From Tethya wilhelma (taxonomy: Eukaryota; Porifera; Demospongiae; Tethyida; Tethyidae), in the NCBI GenBank assembly GCA_964030475.1, contig CAXIPT010000001.1, forward strand, positions 24,323,595 through 24,387,594: DNA of 64,000 bases, in the 5' to 3' direction. The notes under the pieces are model-generated. The model worked only from the letters and a program-made list of their open reading frames with translations, did no database searches and had not been told where the DNA came from. Shown here in pieces: positions 33,894-45,669 of this stretch; position 1 is the first letter of the stretch; every line of letters starts with the position of its first letter. The translations under genes were made by a program, and so were the position numbers.

Positions 33894-35921
33894 ATGGAAA
33901 TTGCCCAGAGGACTGTCTTCATACTAGCCACACTAAGACTCCTGGTTACATCAGTGTCAGCTCAAACCAACGCCACCATACCAGACCAAATAATTATTGA
34001 GTCTGAGACAAAATCTGAACTGAGAAATGCCACATTTCTTCCTTGCAATTGTCCAATTGGGTTTGTCAACACATCCGATTGTAGTTGTGATTGTGATCCT
34101 TGCCTCTCTGACTACATAATGGGCTGTTCTATCAGTAACTCATCAGTTCTAAGAAAGAACGGTGTTTGGATAAGTTACATTAATGAAACAGATGAAGACT
34201 TTGAGTGTCCATATCTACTTCACCCTCATTGTCCATATGACTACTGCCATCCATCTCCAGTCTGGATTAACCTCAACACACCTAATGGTTCTGATGCACA
34301 GTGTGCTTCCAATCGTAGCGGAAAGCTTTGTGGATCTTGTAAACACGGTTTTAGTCTCACTAATCGCCACAGTTCATGTAGGAAATGCTCCAACAATTGG
34401 CTAGCACTACTCATTGCCTATGCTATAGTTGGCATAGTAACTGTTGCATTTTTTCTTGTTTGCAATCTGACTCTAGCTGTCGGAACAATCAATGGTCTAT
34501 TATTTTATACCTACATTATTAGAACAAATTTCGAATTATTTTTTTTCTCTGCTAGTGAATCAGGAAAATTCTTTCTCTTCAGTACAGCATGGTTTACCCT
34601 GACTCAATATTTAATAGGTAATGAGACCTGCTTATTTAATGGAATGGACAGCTATGCTGCAACATGGCGAGATTTTGTCATTGCAGTTTACAACGTAGTT
34701 TTGATTATTATTGTGATCATCAGCAGTGAATATTCTACCAGAATAGCCAGGCTATTAACTGGAACAAATCCAGTGGCGACATTAGCTACTATAATTATAT
34801 TTTCTTATGGAAGTTCAATCAATCCATTCCTCTTTGCTATCCTTGAGTATCCTGATGGTTCAGAGCAGACAGTGTGGCTGTATGATGCTAATGTAGATTA
34901 CTTGAAAGGGAAACACATTCTCTTGTTTCTCGCAGGTCTTCTACGTGTACTAATGTTTGTTACACATCTATTTCTTCTCTTCACCTATCAGTGGTTTCTG
35001 CGCTGTCCAAACAGGAGAGGTTTGAAATGGATTCAACATGCAAGATTTTATCCTTTCATGGATGCTTACTATGCTCCTTACAATATCAAACATCATTACT
35101 GGACTGGATTAGGAATGGTAGTAATAATACTTTTCTCTGTCGATTCTACTTTTATTGTAAGTCCTGAATCAAACCTCCTGTTTATAACCTGCACCCTAGC
35201 TTCTCTCTTGCTATTAAAACTCCTACTGCAAGGGAAAATCTACAAATCATGGCAAATAGATGTACTCGAAACGTCATTCATATTCAACCTTCTAATCTTC
35301 TCAGCTGGTTCTCTCTACATCAGAGCAACTGGTGTGGGAAATCAAGAGGCTCTTGCCTACACTTCAACCAGCATTGCTTTCATCACTTTCTTAGGTATCT
35401 TGATCTATCACACATATACCTTTGCACTTCCAAAGAAATTGCATAACAAACTCGACTCTTTTATCCATAAAATTAAGCTACGGTTCTCTAAAAAAGAACC
35501 AAATGATCACAAAATAATTCATGTTCCTCAACCTATAGTCACATACAGTGTGGTAGACCCTGTGCCAACTCAACAAAAATTATTAGAAAACTTGGACAAG
35601 GAAATAACAGCTCAATATGAGAGAGAAGCAGCCAGGACACAAAAGAATGAGACAGCCAATAACAATGAACCATCTCAAATCATAGATGATGAAAACATTT
35701 CCCCAAGCGAACAGATTGCTAAACCTGACAAGGAGCCTAACGTTGAAAATGGAATGGATAAAGACAAACGTGGCCAAGAAAACAAAACTCTTAACCTTGA
35801 ACTTGGGCCAAGACTTGCAATATTCACTGATATTCGTCTTGAGCCTTATATTCGAGACAGTGATGAGTTGGGAATGGAGAGAGAGACTGAAATAAATGAC
35901 TTCCTTGCAGTAACACACTAA
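33894..35921 (+). CDS. R6: short-form multi-pass receptor-like membrane protein (intact)
   Basis: 675 residues from the ATG at 33894; the upstream in-frame GTG (33867) overlaps the predicted 5'UTR acceptor. Signal peptide about 1-25, linker to about 45, then the Cys-rich region (CDPCLSDYI, LCGSCKHGF), first membrane segment from about residue 168 (NWLALLIAYAIVGIV), 7-8 further segments, and a tail with VTYSVVDPVPTQQ (about 549) and RLEPYIRDSDELGMERE. The beta-helix-like domain of the long forms is missing in frame. Very similar to R7 in coding, 5' and 3' sequence, so recently duplicated or homogenised. Function unknown. Confidence 0.87.
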   Translation: MEIAQRTVFILATLRLLVTSVSAQTNATIPDQIIIESETKSELRNATFLPCNCPIGFVNTSDCSCDCDPCLSDYIMGCSISNSSVLRKNGVWISYINETDEDFECPYLLHPHCPYDYCHPSPVWINLNTPNGSDAQCASNRSGKLCGSCKHGFSLTNRHSSCRKCSNNWLALLIAYAIVGIVTVAFFLVCNLTLAVGTINGLLFYTYIIRTNFELFFFSASESGKFFLFSTAWFTLTQYLIGNETCLFNGMDSYAATWRDFVIAVYNVVLIIIVIISSEYSTRIARLLTGTNPVATLATIIIFSYGSSINPFLFAILEYPDGSEQTVWLYDANVDYLKGKHILLFLAGLLRVLMFVTHLFLLFTYQWFLRCPNRRGLKWIQHARFYPFMDAYYAPYNIKHHYWTGLGMVVIILFSVDSTFIVSPESNLLFITCTLASLLLLKLLLQGKIYKSWQIDVLETSFIFNLLIFSAGSLYIRATGVGNQEALAYTSTSIAFITFLGILIYHTYTFALPKKLHNKLDSFIHKIKLRFSKKEPNDHKIIHVPQPIVTYSVVDPVPTQQKLLENLDKEITAQYEREAARTQKNETANNNEPSQIIDDENISPSEQIAKPDKEPNVENGMDKDKRGQENKTLNLELGPRLAIFTDIRLEPYIRDSDELGMERETEINDFLAVTH

Positions 35922-37437
35922 CTTGATAATAAGTGTGAGTTAACACAATTAGAAAAGTAGAACAGTGTTTCAGTACATCTACACTATATATATATAGATT
36001 CAAATGGAAACTTGTAGACCATATAATTATGTGGACTGCACATACAGTACTGTATTGCTATTTTGTACATAGTATACTGTACATAACTGTACATGATAAT
36101 AATTCTACATAAATTTATTAGCTTCAATGTGTGTCAAACTATCAATGTATAAACATGTAAGTTGCTAAACTTTCACGTATATCCTGTATGTAGAGTTTAC
36201 CACTGATTTCTGCTCTCATTTCCATCTAGCTTGGCTCACATTGATAATTTGTAATTAAAAGGTAAAATCAATTATACTGCTCATGTACATTTACAAGAAA
36301 AAAACATAATTTACTATTAATATTTAATTTACTATTTAATATTTGCATATGCAGTAGTATGGCTCATGCAACAAATTTTACCTTGGTAACCATTGGTTTA
36401 CAGCTGTTTCTTTGTGTAGCAAATTAAGAAAAGAAAAACATTACAGTGCTGCAGACTACTTTACTCATGCAGTGCTAAGCTTCTTCGACTCAAGCGCTAG
36501 TTTATTTGGCACCACCAAGGAAACTCCTCTAAACAACTAGTGCCTTGTGCAATAGCTGCGTTAGACGGTGATAACAGAGAGAAATTTTAGTGCTTTCTGG
36601 AAAAGTAAAAGCAAGCTTGTGTTTTCTGATACAAGACTGAAGTTTTTCTGAAACATTTTGCTTTTCCAATACAAAACTTGTGCTTTCTGGACAATTTTTA
36701 GCGAAAGTCAAGCCGTTATTTGTAATTCTATTGACCCTTACCTATTTTGAGACGACGCTGCAGTCAGAAAAGAAACCCGTTACAAGCTTGCAAGAGAAGA
36801 CAAGACAGGTTTTTTGTTTTAATGAAAAAATAACCGTTGCTGGGTATTTTTGGTACTAGGCATATGAGCTCAAACAACCAATCAGAACGGATATAATATA
36901 ATACCTATACCATAGTAGAACGGGAATTATGGTGATAACCACACCCTCACCCTCGGGCTGCGCCCTCAGGCTCTGGGTGGTTATCAACCATAATTATTAT
37001 ATTATTATTATATTGAACTTTACAGCATGAGCATGTTGCATGTTGGTGTAAGTGATACAGGTTGGTGATTGTGATAGTGATGGTATAAAAGTTGAAATAT
37101 AACAGTCATGCTGACAGACTGACATCTACTTGAGATGCAGCTGGAATATTATTTAAAACTATAATATTTAAATATAATAAATTCCCTACTACTATGGTAT
37201 AACTATAACATACACAACCATTATTGGCTTATTTGCTGATGATTTGTACACATCAACAGCCAGTGCACTGTACATACATCACATGACTATAATCAGTGAA
37301 ATGAACTAGGACACACCACCTTCGGTGCTATTCAATGCAATCACTGGGGTAGAAATACACTAATTTTGCACCAAATTTACATTAATGAAAAGATTGTGGA
37401 AGGTTTCTTTTCCTTTACAACAACATGAAATTTTTAC
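35922..37437. other. R6 3' flank and spacer, no gene seen
   Basis: Non-coding. The first 350 bp match the R7 and R4 3' flanks. A foldback element lies at 36925-36995. Confidence 0.65.
36925..36995. mobile_element. Foldback element, about 71 bp
   Basis: AATTATGGTGATAACCACACC and its reverse complement around a GGGCTGCGCCCTC centre. The core resembles the centre of the 10029 foldback (GGGCTACGCCCTC on its other strand), though the arms differ. Confidence 0.75.
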
Positions 37438-37920
37438 CTGAAAGAAAAGTTGTTTCTGAGAGAGCAGTGTCTCATTCAAGTCAGTGATCTCCTCACTTCC
37501 TTCCGACTCACTCACTATAGCAGTTTCACCTCAGGAAGAGAATCAGGAGTAGAGGCTGACTTCAACACCTGAAGCAGAGAACAGGGGTAGATCAAATCAA
37601 AAAGAATAGACATTAAAATGTTAACCAGTAAAGGGTATACTGTGTTCAGTTGTTCTCAAGGACAATAGTGAAGAGAAAAGGAAGTTGCTAAATTTGACAA
37701 AGAAGCATGCAGTTTGGCTAAACCTGAGTTGGAGTTGGAGCTTGCAATGGGCTCAGAGATTTACCTCTTGGGCCTTGGGGCAATTCCTATTGCAAATGGA
37801 CGTGCTTCTATTAGAAATACACAACTAAAGTATTGACTATTTAAGTTCAAAACATTGGAAGCTTATGTACAAGTATAGTAAGTTCAAGCTAGACCACATA
37901 TACAGCAACGAACCACATAC

Positions 37921-38158
37921 TAAAGTCCACCTGGTTTGAGAATGCATGCCAGTAGAAAAAATTGAATAACTTTCAACCGATTTCAAAATTTCGAGCACCA
38001 TTGGAAAGCACTCATTCTTCTCGTTATTCTGGTTGTTTTTCCAGCTTCCTACGCCTTACCAGTCAAAAGTTAGTTATTAATTTTTGCCCCATATAAAAAG
38101 TATTGTATGAATCTCAGTATTTCACTTCCGGCAGCATTCTCAAACCAGATGGACTTTA
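37921..38158. mobile_element. MITE in a TDRD7-fragment intron
   Basis: Terminal inverted repeats TAAAGTCCACCTGGTTTGAG and reverse complement (AACCAGATGGACTTTA); 238 bp. Absent from the matching intron at about 48.95 kb. Confidence 0.8.
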
Positions 38159-39096
38159 ACAATGGGAAGATGATGCAAGCAGAGGAAGTGTGAACTAGAC
38201 CACATGAACATCAACTAACCATGAGATGCATGTCATCATAGTCGAGGTAGTCCACCACAAAACCAATCGCCTCCTCGGTCCACTTTCCCTAAGAGGAGAA
38301 AAATTGAGGCAATGTAATGCAATACATACAGACATGCATGATAATAGGGAAACATTTTAACCCTTTATATCCTGTAATTGCAGGATGTGGCCATGGCACA
38401 TGATGATTCTAAATTAAAATTAAATTTCAGTACTGCATGCATGATTGACACTTATTTTAGCATCTCAAACAAGACAACTAATGTGTTAGAGTACTATTCT
38501 ATTACCTGCATGACTGCATGCTTATTCTAGCATGGTCACGTGAAGTAGATGAACGTGAAACTTACACCAGGAGTTGGTAGGTTACCCTTTACAGCCTGGT
38601 GGAAAGAAGAGAATTAGAGAGAGATAAATAACAAAAAGTCAGCAAAAAAATATATTTTTTAACATTTCAATTAATCGTATAACAGCTACAGATGGTAGAA
38701 GCGGACTAAATGGGCATTAAGGCAAGATATAACACTTCAGATTAAAAAATACAACTACTACCGGTCCATGCATTGGTGTTCTTCAAGACTCAACCCACCT
38801 GGAAGGGTAGAGAGGGTTGTCTTCAAGAGGCTTTTTGAGTTTCTGTTTGTCAATTTGTTCTTAATTCTTTGCCATAATTCACATACTCCACCCGCGACAC
38901 CTAAATGCATGGAGATGTGATCTTAGGTCATGGCACAGGCTGAACAAAGAATGGGTAAAACCCGTAACACACCACAAACTTCGACAGGTAAAGGGTGACC
39001 AACGACTCAAAGAAGAGATTTGAATTATGCGTAGTGCTCTAAATTTGATCATGGTCAAAAGTAAAAAAATGGTTAAAAGTATGCACGTGTAAACTA

Positions 39097-39290
39097 TACA
39101 CTGTAGATCGGGAAATTTTCATCGCTAAAAAATTTCGTCGACAACCATTACCGATGAAGATTAAACTCGGCGAAAATTTAGTATATGGCGATCTTTACCG
39201 AATCATCCGCAACGACAAAATTAAATTAAACTACGCAAAAATTTAACAGGCAAAATATTTTACCAACAAAATTTTTCCCGATCTACGGTA
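39097..39290. mobile_element. MITE with GTAGATCGGGAAA termini
   Basis: TACACTGTAGATCGGGAAAT at the left and ATTTTTCCCGATCTACGGTA at the right form imperfect inverted termini; 194 bp, no ORF. Confidence 0.75.
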
Positions 39291-39309
39291 CTCAATGCCA
39301 CTGTCTACA

Positions 39310-39311
39310 CG

Positions 39312-39361
<50 letters not shown>
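39310..39361. repeat. (CA)n(TA)n microsatellite
   Basis: A CA tract passes directly into a TA tract. Confidence 0.95.
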
Positions 39362-39362
<1 letters not shown>

Positions 39363-39954
39363 TTCTGTGACGCCACACCTTAAACCATCTTGACCTTCAC
39401 TCTAGTATTAGTAACACTCATCGACATTAAACAATCCACAGCACATCTGGGTCAATGGTCATGAAGTCAGCAGCATGAGGCTTTTACAAAGAGAGAGCAA
39501 CAAAATATACATCCTAGCACAAGTTGGTTTTCTATTAAAAGAGTGGTTTTGACCGAGTTCAAAATTCTACTCTTTTTGTCAATTAAAAACTTGAGCCTTA
39601 TTTAGCAAGCCCAAATATTTAACACTATAACACCATCACTCATAGACCTTGTATTGCAATGTAGCTCAAACAATGACTGCATTTTGTACAAGTCTTAATT
39701 CTCAGAGGGTATAAGAACTACTATAAAGCATATGTTCACTATAAACGTATGCAAGATCAAGATTAACCTTGTACTGTTCATTGATGGTGGTCATGAGGTG
39801 GTTGAGTCTGTTCATCCCAGGTCCATGGAGCTGTACGGTGATCACGCCATCCTCATAGACATCAGTGAGTGTGACTGGCACGTTGGGATCACCGGAGAGG
39901 GAGAACACAGCCATGTGAATGAGTGCACATGCATGGGTGTGAGAGAGAGAGCCT

Positions 39955-39998
<44 letters not shown>
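39955..39998. repeat. (GA)n microsatellite at a TDRD7 exon edge
   Basis: On the minus strand this is (CT)n directly before the Tudor 2 start exon, so it may act as the polypyrimidine tract. The same exon-plus-(GA)n arrangement recurs at 51.7-51.96 kb. Confidence 0.9.
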
Positions 39999-40000
<2 letters not shown>

Positions 40001-41211
40001 TTGAGATTATATAACTTAGTACAATGCTATATGTATCAGGTCGCCCACATGCAGTGCTTGAGAAAGAGCATTGTATAAAGAAAAAAACTTTTTAAAATTG
40101 TCAATAATATAATTACAAATGCTATATGCATGCATGAGCACTGTGAATGAGATTGCATACAAAAGTTAATACACACACAAACATACATCATAATGGCACA
40201 TTCCACTTGTGAAAGTCTAGTGTTGATTCAGTATATATAATATGCAAAGTTTTGGGCAACCTCACATAATTATGCATGCTTACATACTATCAGATATTAT
40301 AACTGTTACAGTAACATGGATGTACAACATTTTTTTATAAAGCAAATCATTTCAAATCATTATAATTATTTTATAAATGGTTCAGAAGTTGAAGGTCAAT
40401 TTTCAAATCATATCATGATCAGATACAAAACTATCATGTACATTGTGCACATGATCAACATAAATCATTTAATCACATGATCAAGTTATAGAGATCACAA
40501 AACTGACAAAATGTGACATCATTCAGTCTGTGCATATATACATCTTAATGATACAGTATACAGTTGGTACATGGTCAACAAGACATACAGCTGTGTGCCA
40601 CAAAACTTTTCTTGTTCACAGATAGTATACAAGACACTGCTATATTTGTGTGACCGACTGACCGTGATTGCAGGTCAGCTATGAAAGCACAATATTACAG
40701 AATGCACAGTATTACAATGAAAGTTAATAGTTAATTGGTACAAATCACAGTTCTGTACATAAAATTTTAATCATTCAACATTGTTAATTTTAGTTCACTT
40801 TGAGATGATCAGAATTAACATAACACATCAAGAAATCATGTTATACATATTCATGATAAGCATAAAGAACTGCTTAATAACTCATAAGGAGTGCCCACAT
40901 CACACATTAAAACAAGTGGCTCTCAATTAGAGAAGTATAATTTTATGTGTGACAAACATTAATCACAACCACCTTCAGTCCATCACTGACAATATCATGG
41001 TAGCAGGAAGTACATTACAGTATTGAAAATTAAGCACAGTCAGTCAAAAAATATTTAAACAAATTACATATAAGACCATCCATCACAAAACCATTATTAA
41101 GCAAGTATATTATAATGAATTTTAAGATGAAAGGGAACATGCAGTAAGTAACATAGAAAACTGAATCAGCAAAGGTGAATGTGTACATGTTATTGAACCT
41201 TTCACAGGTAC
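39999..41211. other. Intron-like spacer of fragment F5, no gene seen
   Basis: AT-rich and non-coding, between the 41212 and 39952 exons of the minus-strand TDRD7-like copy. Confidence 0.6.
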
Positions 41212-41475
41212 CTAGCAAACCCCCTCGTAACCAACACATCACCTATGTTAAGAGTCTCACTGCTAGATGTGTCAAGAAGAATGACGTGAGAGTGTAGCGT
41301 GTCCTTGCTTGTTTCAATGGCAAAGAGTGTCTTATCAAGCACCAGGTCCATGAAGCAGCTCAGGGCATCGTCCGACCATGACGACCCTTTTTCACCCACT
41401 GGAACAACATCTGTGGAGTGTATGTGATGTGTGTGTGTGGAACTAAACATGAACAAGTGCATGACTTCGAAAACA

Positions 41476-41855
41476 TACCGTATAGCGGGAAATTTCCGTG
41501 GGGTGCAAATTTTCGTTATTTTCGTGACTAACCCCTGAGTCACGAAATTTTCCCTCCCGCGAAAATTTTTTCTGAGGTCAAAGGTCAAGATACTCGCCAC
41601 GCGCACGCTGTCAAGACTTCAGTTCTCTGTCTCTTGCCCGTCTTTTCAAGAAGTCTGCAGTCTAAATAGCTAGTATCTAGCTAGAATAGTATTCTACATG
41701 TATACCAAAGCAGATAAACTGTCACAAGACCTTCAAGCGCTGTAAGTTAGAGATACTTGAGTCACGAAAATTAAAACCACGAATATTTTCTTCTGAAACG
41801 CGGTCTAGGCTTTTCACGAAAATTTACACCCCCGAAAATTTCCCGCTATATGGTA
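41476..41855. mobile_element. MITE with TACCGTATAGCGGG termini
   Basis: TACCGTATAGCGGGAAATTT at the left and AAATTTCCCGCTATATGGTA at the right; 380 bp. Inner palindromic CACGAAA blocks. Lies in the intron just upstream of the 41410 Tudor exon. A TA target is likely (Tc1/mariner-like, inferred). Confidence 0.8.
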
Positions 41856-43040
41856 TTCATAAAACTTGGAACTTTCAACTATAGCTGAAAACTAAACAAT
41901 AATTACGTACACATTTCTAAAATAGGAACTATCCTGTTAGACTATATCACAGCAGTATATTGAGTCCAAGAAATTTCGAGATTACATGAAAAAGTTGACA
42001 CAAAACAGTAAAACACTCTTTTCTTGAGCATCAAAAAAGGAGGCTGACTGGCAATTTAACTGTCAAAATTTACACTCATAAAAACACACACATCCTCATA
42101 CACCATGCAGTCAGAATTACTAGTAGAGAGAGAGGCAGAGATAGCCTGGAAAGGAAGCTCCAGGAGAGAAGGAGGAAGACACCTCACTTTGGAACATGGC
42201 ACCTCTTCCCTACCACCGTAATCCAACATCTCCACTGTCACCTGAATACCATGTGTGCATGATGAGACAAACAATTAAACTTTTTTCATTTGCAAGCTTA
42301 TGATATTCACTGGCCAATTGACAAAACAAATTATAGTTGATGATAACAGTGGAAACTAGGCATGCACTATCACAGATTCGAAATAAGCAAAAAAAAAGTA
42401 AATGAGACTGAAAAAAAAAAAGATTTGATACATTATACAATGTTCTACACTCGCCACTCACCACAGTCATAGACCCCCCAACTCCACCACCATCACTACC
42501 ACTGGTACCATCCTCAGAGGCCACTCCAAGAGAGGAAGAAGACACCTCTGAGACGACTAAAGCTCGATACCAGCGCTTATCAATACTCGAGTTTGCAACA
42601 CACACGAGGCCAGGCTTGATGGAGGATAGGGCAATGGATTCACATGCTATACTACTACTATTGCTATCGTTGCTATGGTTACTGGGTGAGATCAAGGCGA
42701 GTTGTTCTTCAAGGTGCAAAAGATGGCCAGAAGTTGAGTTGAGCTGTACCTGAGGGGAAGGATAAGAGTATGTGTGAAGTATAGCAACAATGTTTTGATT
42801 AGTACTAGAGAAGCACATGCATGCACTAGCTGACATATGAGCTACACACACACACACACACATGTACACAAACCCACACAAAAACATACTAGTTGCATGA
42901 CGCTAAATATGCATGGGGGGCACCTGATGGATTGTTTCCCATTGACCCCCCTGAGACCCCTAGCTACTCTATTGCTACCTCCACTTATCCAGTATAACGG
43001 GCAATCAGCCTGCAAAACCTTTCCTACGTATAATGGCAAA

Positions 43041-43069
43041 CAAACACACACACACACACACACACACAC
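43041..43069. repeat. (CA)n microsatellite
   Basis: CA tract just 3' (minus-strand sense) of the donor at 43084; a shorter CA tract lies at 42845-42862. Confidence 0.95.
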
Positions 43070-44261
43070 AGATGTTAACTTACAACAAAGTTATTAGGAG
43101 ATTCTACCCAAGTGCTAGTCACTACGATGGGTTGATTTGAGGCAAGACTCTCAAAATTCAAATCTTCTCTTCCAAGAAATACGTTGGTCCTTCCATTGGA
43201 TGCAACTTGGGCTGTGTGCGCTGGTGTCGATGGACCATCGGGAGAGCAAATGGACGATTGTGGGGTGTGAGGTGAAAAGGTACCACTTGGAGAACTCGAA
43301 GATGGAGTATGAGGTGAGAAAGACATATTTGAAGTTGCTACATTTATACGACTATTTGGAATGACGACGGCTAAGTTAGACTGACTTGAATCAATGAGGT
43401 TATTGCTACTAATACTACTGCTACCGTATGCCACACTTGCACCACTGGTGGATGCTGACACTGGTGGAGTGATCAAAGATGAGAGGTCGAGGGATGAATC
43501 TGTTGATTGAGGGGCAGACATTTTATCTCCTTCAATATTGTCAGTGGAGACAGAGACTCCAGCTAGGGCACATTTTTCTTTAAACTGTTGTGCAATCAAT
43601 TCCTCATTTGGAATCGACTTTTTTGAATCCGGAATTGATTTAGGACTTGGAAAAGGATTTTCCAAATCTTCCCCAAAAGTTGCTGATGCTACAGTTTTAG
43701 TGTCCTTTGAATATTGTACCTTTCCATAGAGAGGAACTCCTGGACTTTTAATCCCAGATTCAAAAACAGGACTTTTTATACCAGGACTCGAGGCACCCTC
43801 ACTACCGTAAGTGGACTTTTTATCCTGAGTTTTAGGACCAGAAGGTGTTCCGTATTTAGGAACAGGGGTGTCTCTAATTCTTGAAACGATGACCTGTTCA
43901 GGATGAGAAGATTCTTTCATCATGAGTGTCTCTCAAGCTAGGACTAAAGAGTTCTTCTGAGCTCACGGGACTTGTGACCTTTGTACTCGTCTCTTTTTTA
44001 TTATTCCCCACATTACGAGGGTCCACAACAGACTTTGACCCTAACAAGGGTTGATTGGTCGTGCTACGATTGCTTGGAAGAGCTTGGCTTTCTTCTTTCA
44101 GTTCCTCCGAAGGTGTAGTCTTGTGAGTTCCATTTACTGAAGGAACCGCTGGAACAGTTAGTTGAGAGTTGACACCATTTGTCAATCCTGGTTTCTGATG
44201 AGAGGAAATGGTCATCTCTGAGGGTGACTTTTCTTTGTCTTGAGAACTGTATGTGTGCACA

Positions 44262-45356
44262 TGTAGATATATACAAGCAATGAATATCATAATGGTGTAT
44301 AGATTAAGAATGTAGATACTGTATAGTCAGTAAACAAAATAATTAAGGTAGCTAAGAATGGGTTAAGCACATGCAAGACTACCTCATTTTAACACTATTT
44401 TTTCTACATAATTTCTCAGTTGGCAAAGGAGAGTCAGTAACCAAAGAAGCAAGAAGCAACCAAAAGAACTAACTTTTTACATTCATCATTTACTCTACAT
44501 GGAAGAGTCGTACACTATCTTTCTAGCCCTGTACCCAGTAAATATGCACCAGGGAATTCGAAGACCTGGGAACGAGGGTACTATTTTCAGTATCTCTATT
44601 TTGCACATTGAAATTGATGAATACTGTTGTGAAATGATACAATAACAATACCTTAATACCTATATAAACACCAATTTATTTCATATCTTATAGCCTGTCC
44701 ATTCATGGACTTTCGGTATTTAGTTAAAATTGACAGTGGATGCATGTGTTAGAATAACAACACCAGAAAATGCGTGATACTTAATAGCTTGTGTAGTAAG
44801 TATTATGTCAGTGATTTGTTTTAAAACAACTCTTAAGGTTACCTCCCTGGTGTTACATTGTACAAAGCACGTCCAAAATAAACCAGAAAGAAAAGGAAAT
44901 GCTAAAGACAATGTATTCTATAGTCTATGCAAACTGAAAATGCATGGTACTATAGCTTATGTAGTAAGCGTTATGTCAGTGATTTGTTTCAAAACAACTC
45001 TTAAGGTTACCTCCCTGCATGGTGGTACACTGTACAGAGCACGTCCAAAACAAACTAGAAAGAAAAGGAAAGGCTAAAGACAATGTACTCAATAACCCAT
45101 GCAAACTGTAATAGCTGAATAAGATGACTTCCTTGTATCAAGTAACACTTCGTCAAGCAATCATACAGAAGTGAGGAGCTCCATATTAGAACATTTAGGT
45201 CTATTTATAAACTACCGCTTACAAGGGAAAAGGCATAACCAATAACAAATCATTCCGTAAGAAATGTACGGTGGACAATTCCCAGAATATAAATAAACAA
45301 TAATAAACAAATAGGTCAAAACCACTGAAGGGTGGTTTCTTATAGAGATCCAGCGG
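44262..45356. other. Duplicated 5' flank of R7
   Basis: Non-coding; matches 32749-33597 before R6. About 130 bp (44800-44930) is repeated in tandem at 44950-45110. A small foldback remnant lies at about 44522-44582 (TAGCCCTGTACCC ... GGGAACGAGGGTA). Confidence 0.7.
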
Positions 45357-45389
45357 TATAAAAGGGAATAAGATAAAGATTCAAAATCA
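45357..45389 (+). promoter_or_regulatory. Core promoter of R7
   Basis: GGTATAAAAGGG (TATA at 45357) with the TCAGATTC initiator A at 45389. Confidence 0.65.
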
Positions 45390-45557
45390 GATTCTTACTG
45401 TAACGGTAAGAGGCTTAATTTTCAACGATTGTTAGGAACTGAGCTATAATACAACTTTATATTTTCTGGATTGATCAACTACATAAGAATTATACAGGCA
45501 AATCAATAAAGATCAAGTCATTGTCTAACTTGTTAGTTGTTACATCAAGTTACAAAG

Positions 45558-45643
45558 GTATGTAGGAGATACATGCATGCATAACTAAAACACTTACAAT
45601 TGCTCATACATGCCACAAGGCATACACAGATCTCTATATACAG
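45558..45643 (+). other. Predicted 5'UTR intron of R7
   Basis: Donor ACAAAG|GTATGTAG, acceptor TATACAG|TGTCAAA; 86 bp. An upstream in-frame ATG at 45610 falls inside it. Confidence 0.55.
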
Positions 45644-45669
45644 TGTCAAAAACTAACAAGCTATTGAAA

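Larger units (their letters stand above)
37438..44238 (-). pseudogene. TDRD7: TDRD7 fragment F5: linker plus two Tudor domains, disrupted
   Basis: Reverse-strand exons: 44238-43084 (Ser/Pro-rich linker ending VESPNNFV), 42749-42462 and 42241-42121 (Tudor 1 core: KRWYRALVV, VTVEMLDYGGREEV, LELPFQA), 41410-41212 (WSDDALSCFMDLVL), 39952-39768 (Tudor 2 start: VTLTDVYEDGVITVQLHG), 38900-38799 (VEYVNYGKELRTN ... LPFQ), 38595-38566, 38288-38220 (KWTEEAIGFVVDYLDYDD) and 37568-37438. The extended Tudor pattern (LOTUS-Tudor family; germ-granule and piRNA-linked in other animals) is clear. Lesions: +4 bp at about 43920, frame breaks and stops in 38799-38900, and a TA insertion with stop at about 37532. 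The exon between Tudor 2 start and core was not found. Either a disrupted duplicate or a damaged 3' half of the gene at 54711-59121. Confidence 0.75.

Noticed and set aside
39420..39490. Possible missing Tudor 2 core exon on the minus strand
   Set aside because: A short frame with an acceptor exists, but no Tudor pattern and no convincing donor.
43900..43930. 4-bp excess in the linker exon at 43.9 kb as another XY-rc-XY insertion
   Set aside because: The local sequence (TTCATCATGAG against TTTACAG) does not fit the form cleanly, so it was left out of the list.
44064..44276. Alternative minus frame overlapping the TDRD7 linker exon
   Set aside because: The other frame is the one shared with the 32-kb copy and continues to the Tudor exons.
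45610..45669. Upstream in-frame ATG of R7 giving 20 extra residues
   Set aside because: It lies within the predicted 5'UTR intron; relatives start at the ATG matching 45670, directly before the signal peptide.
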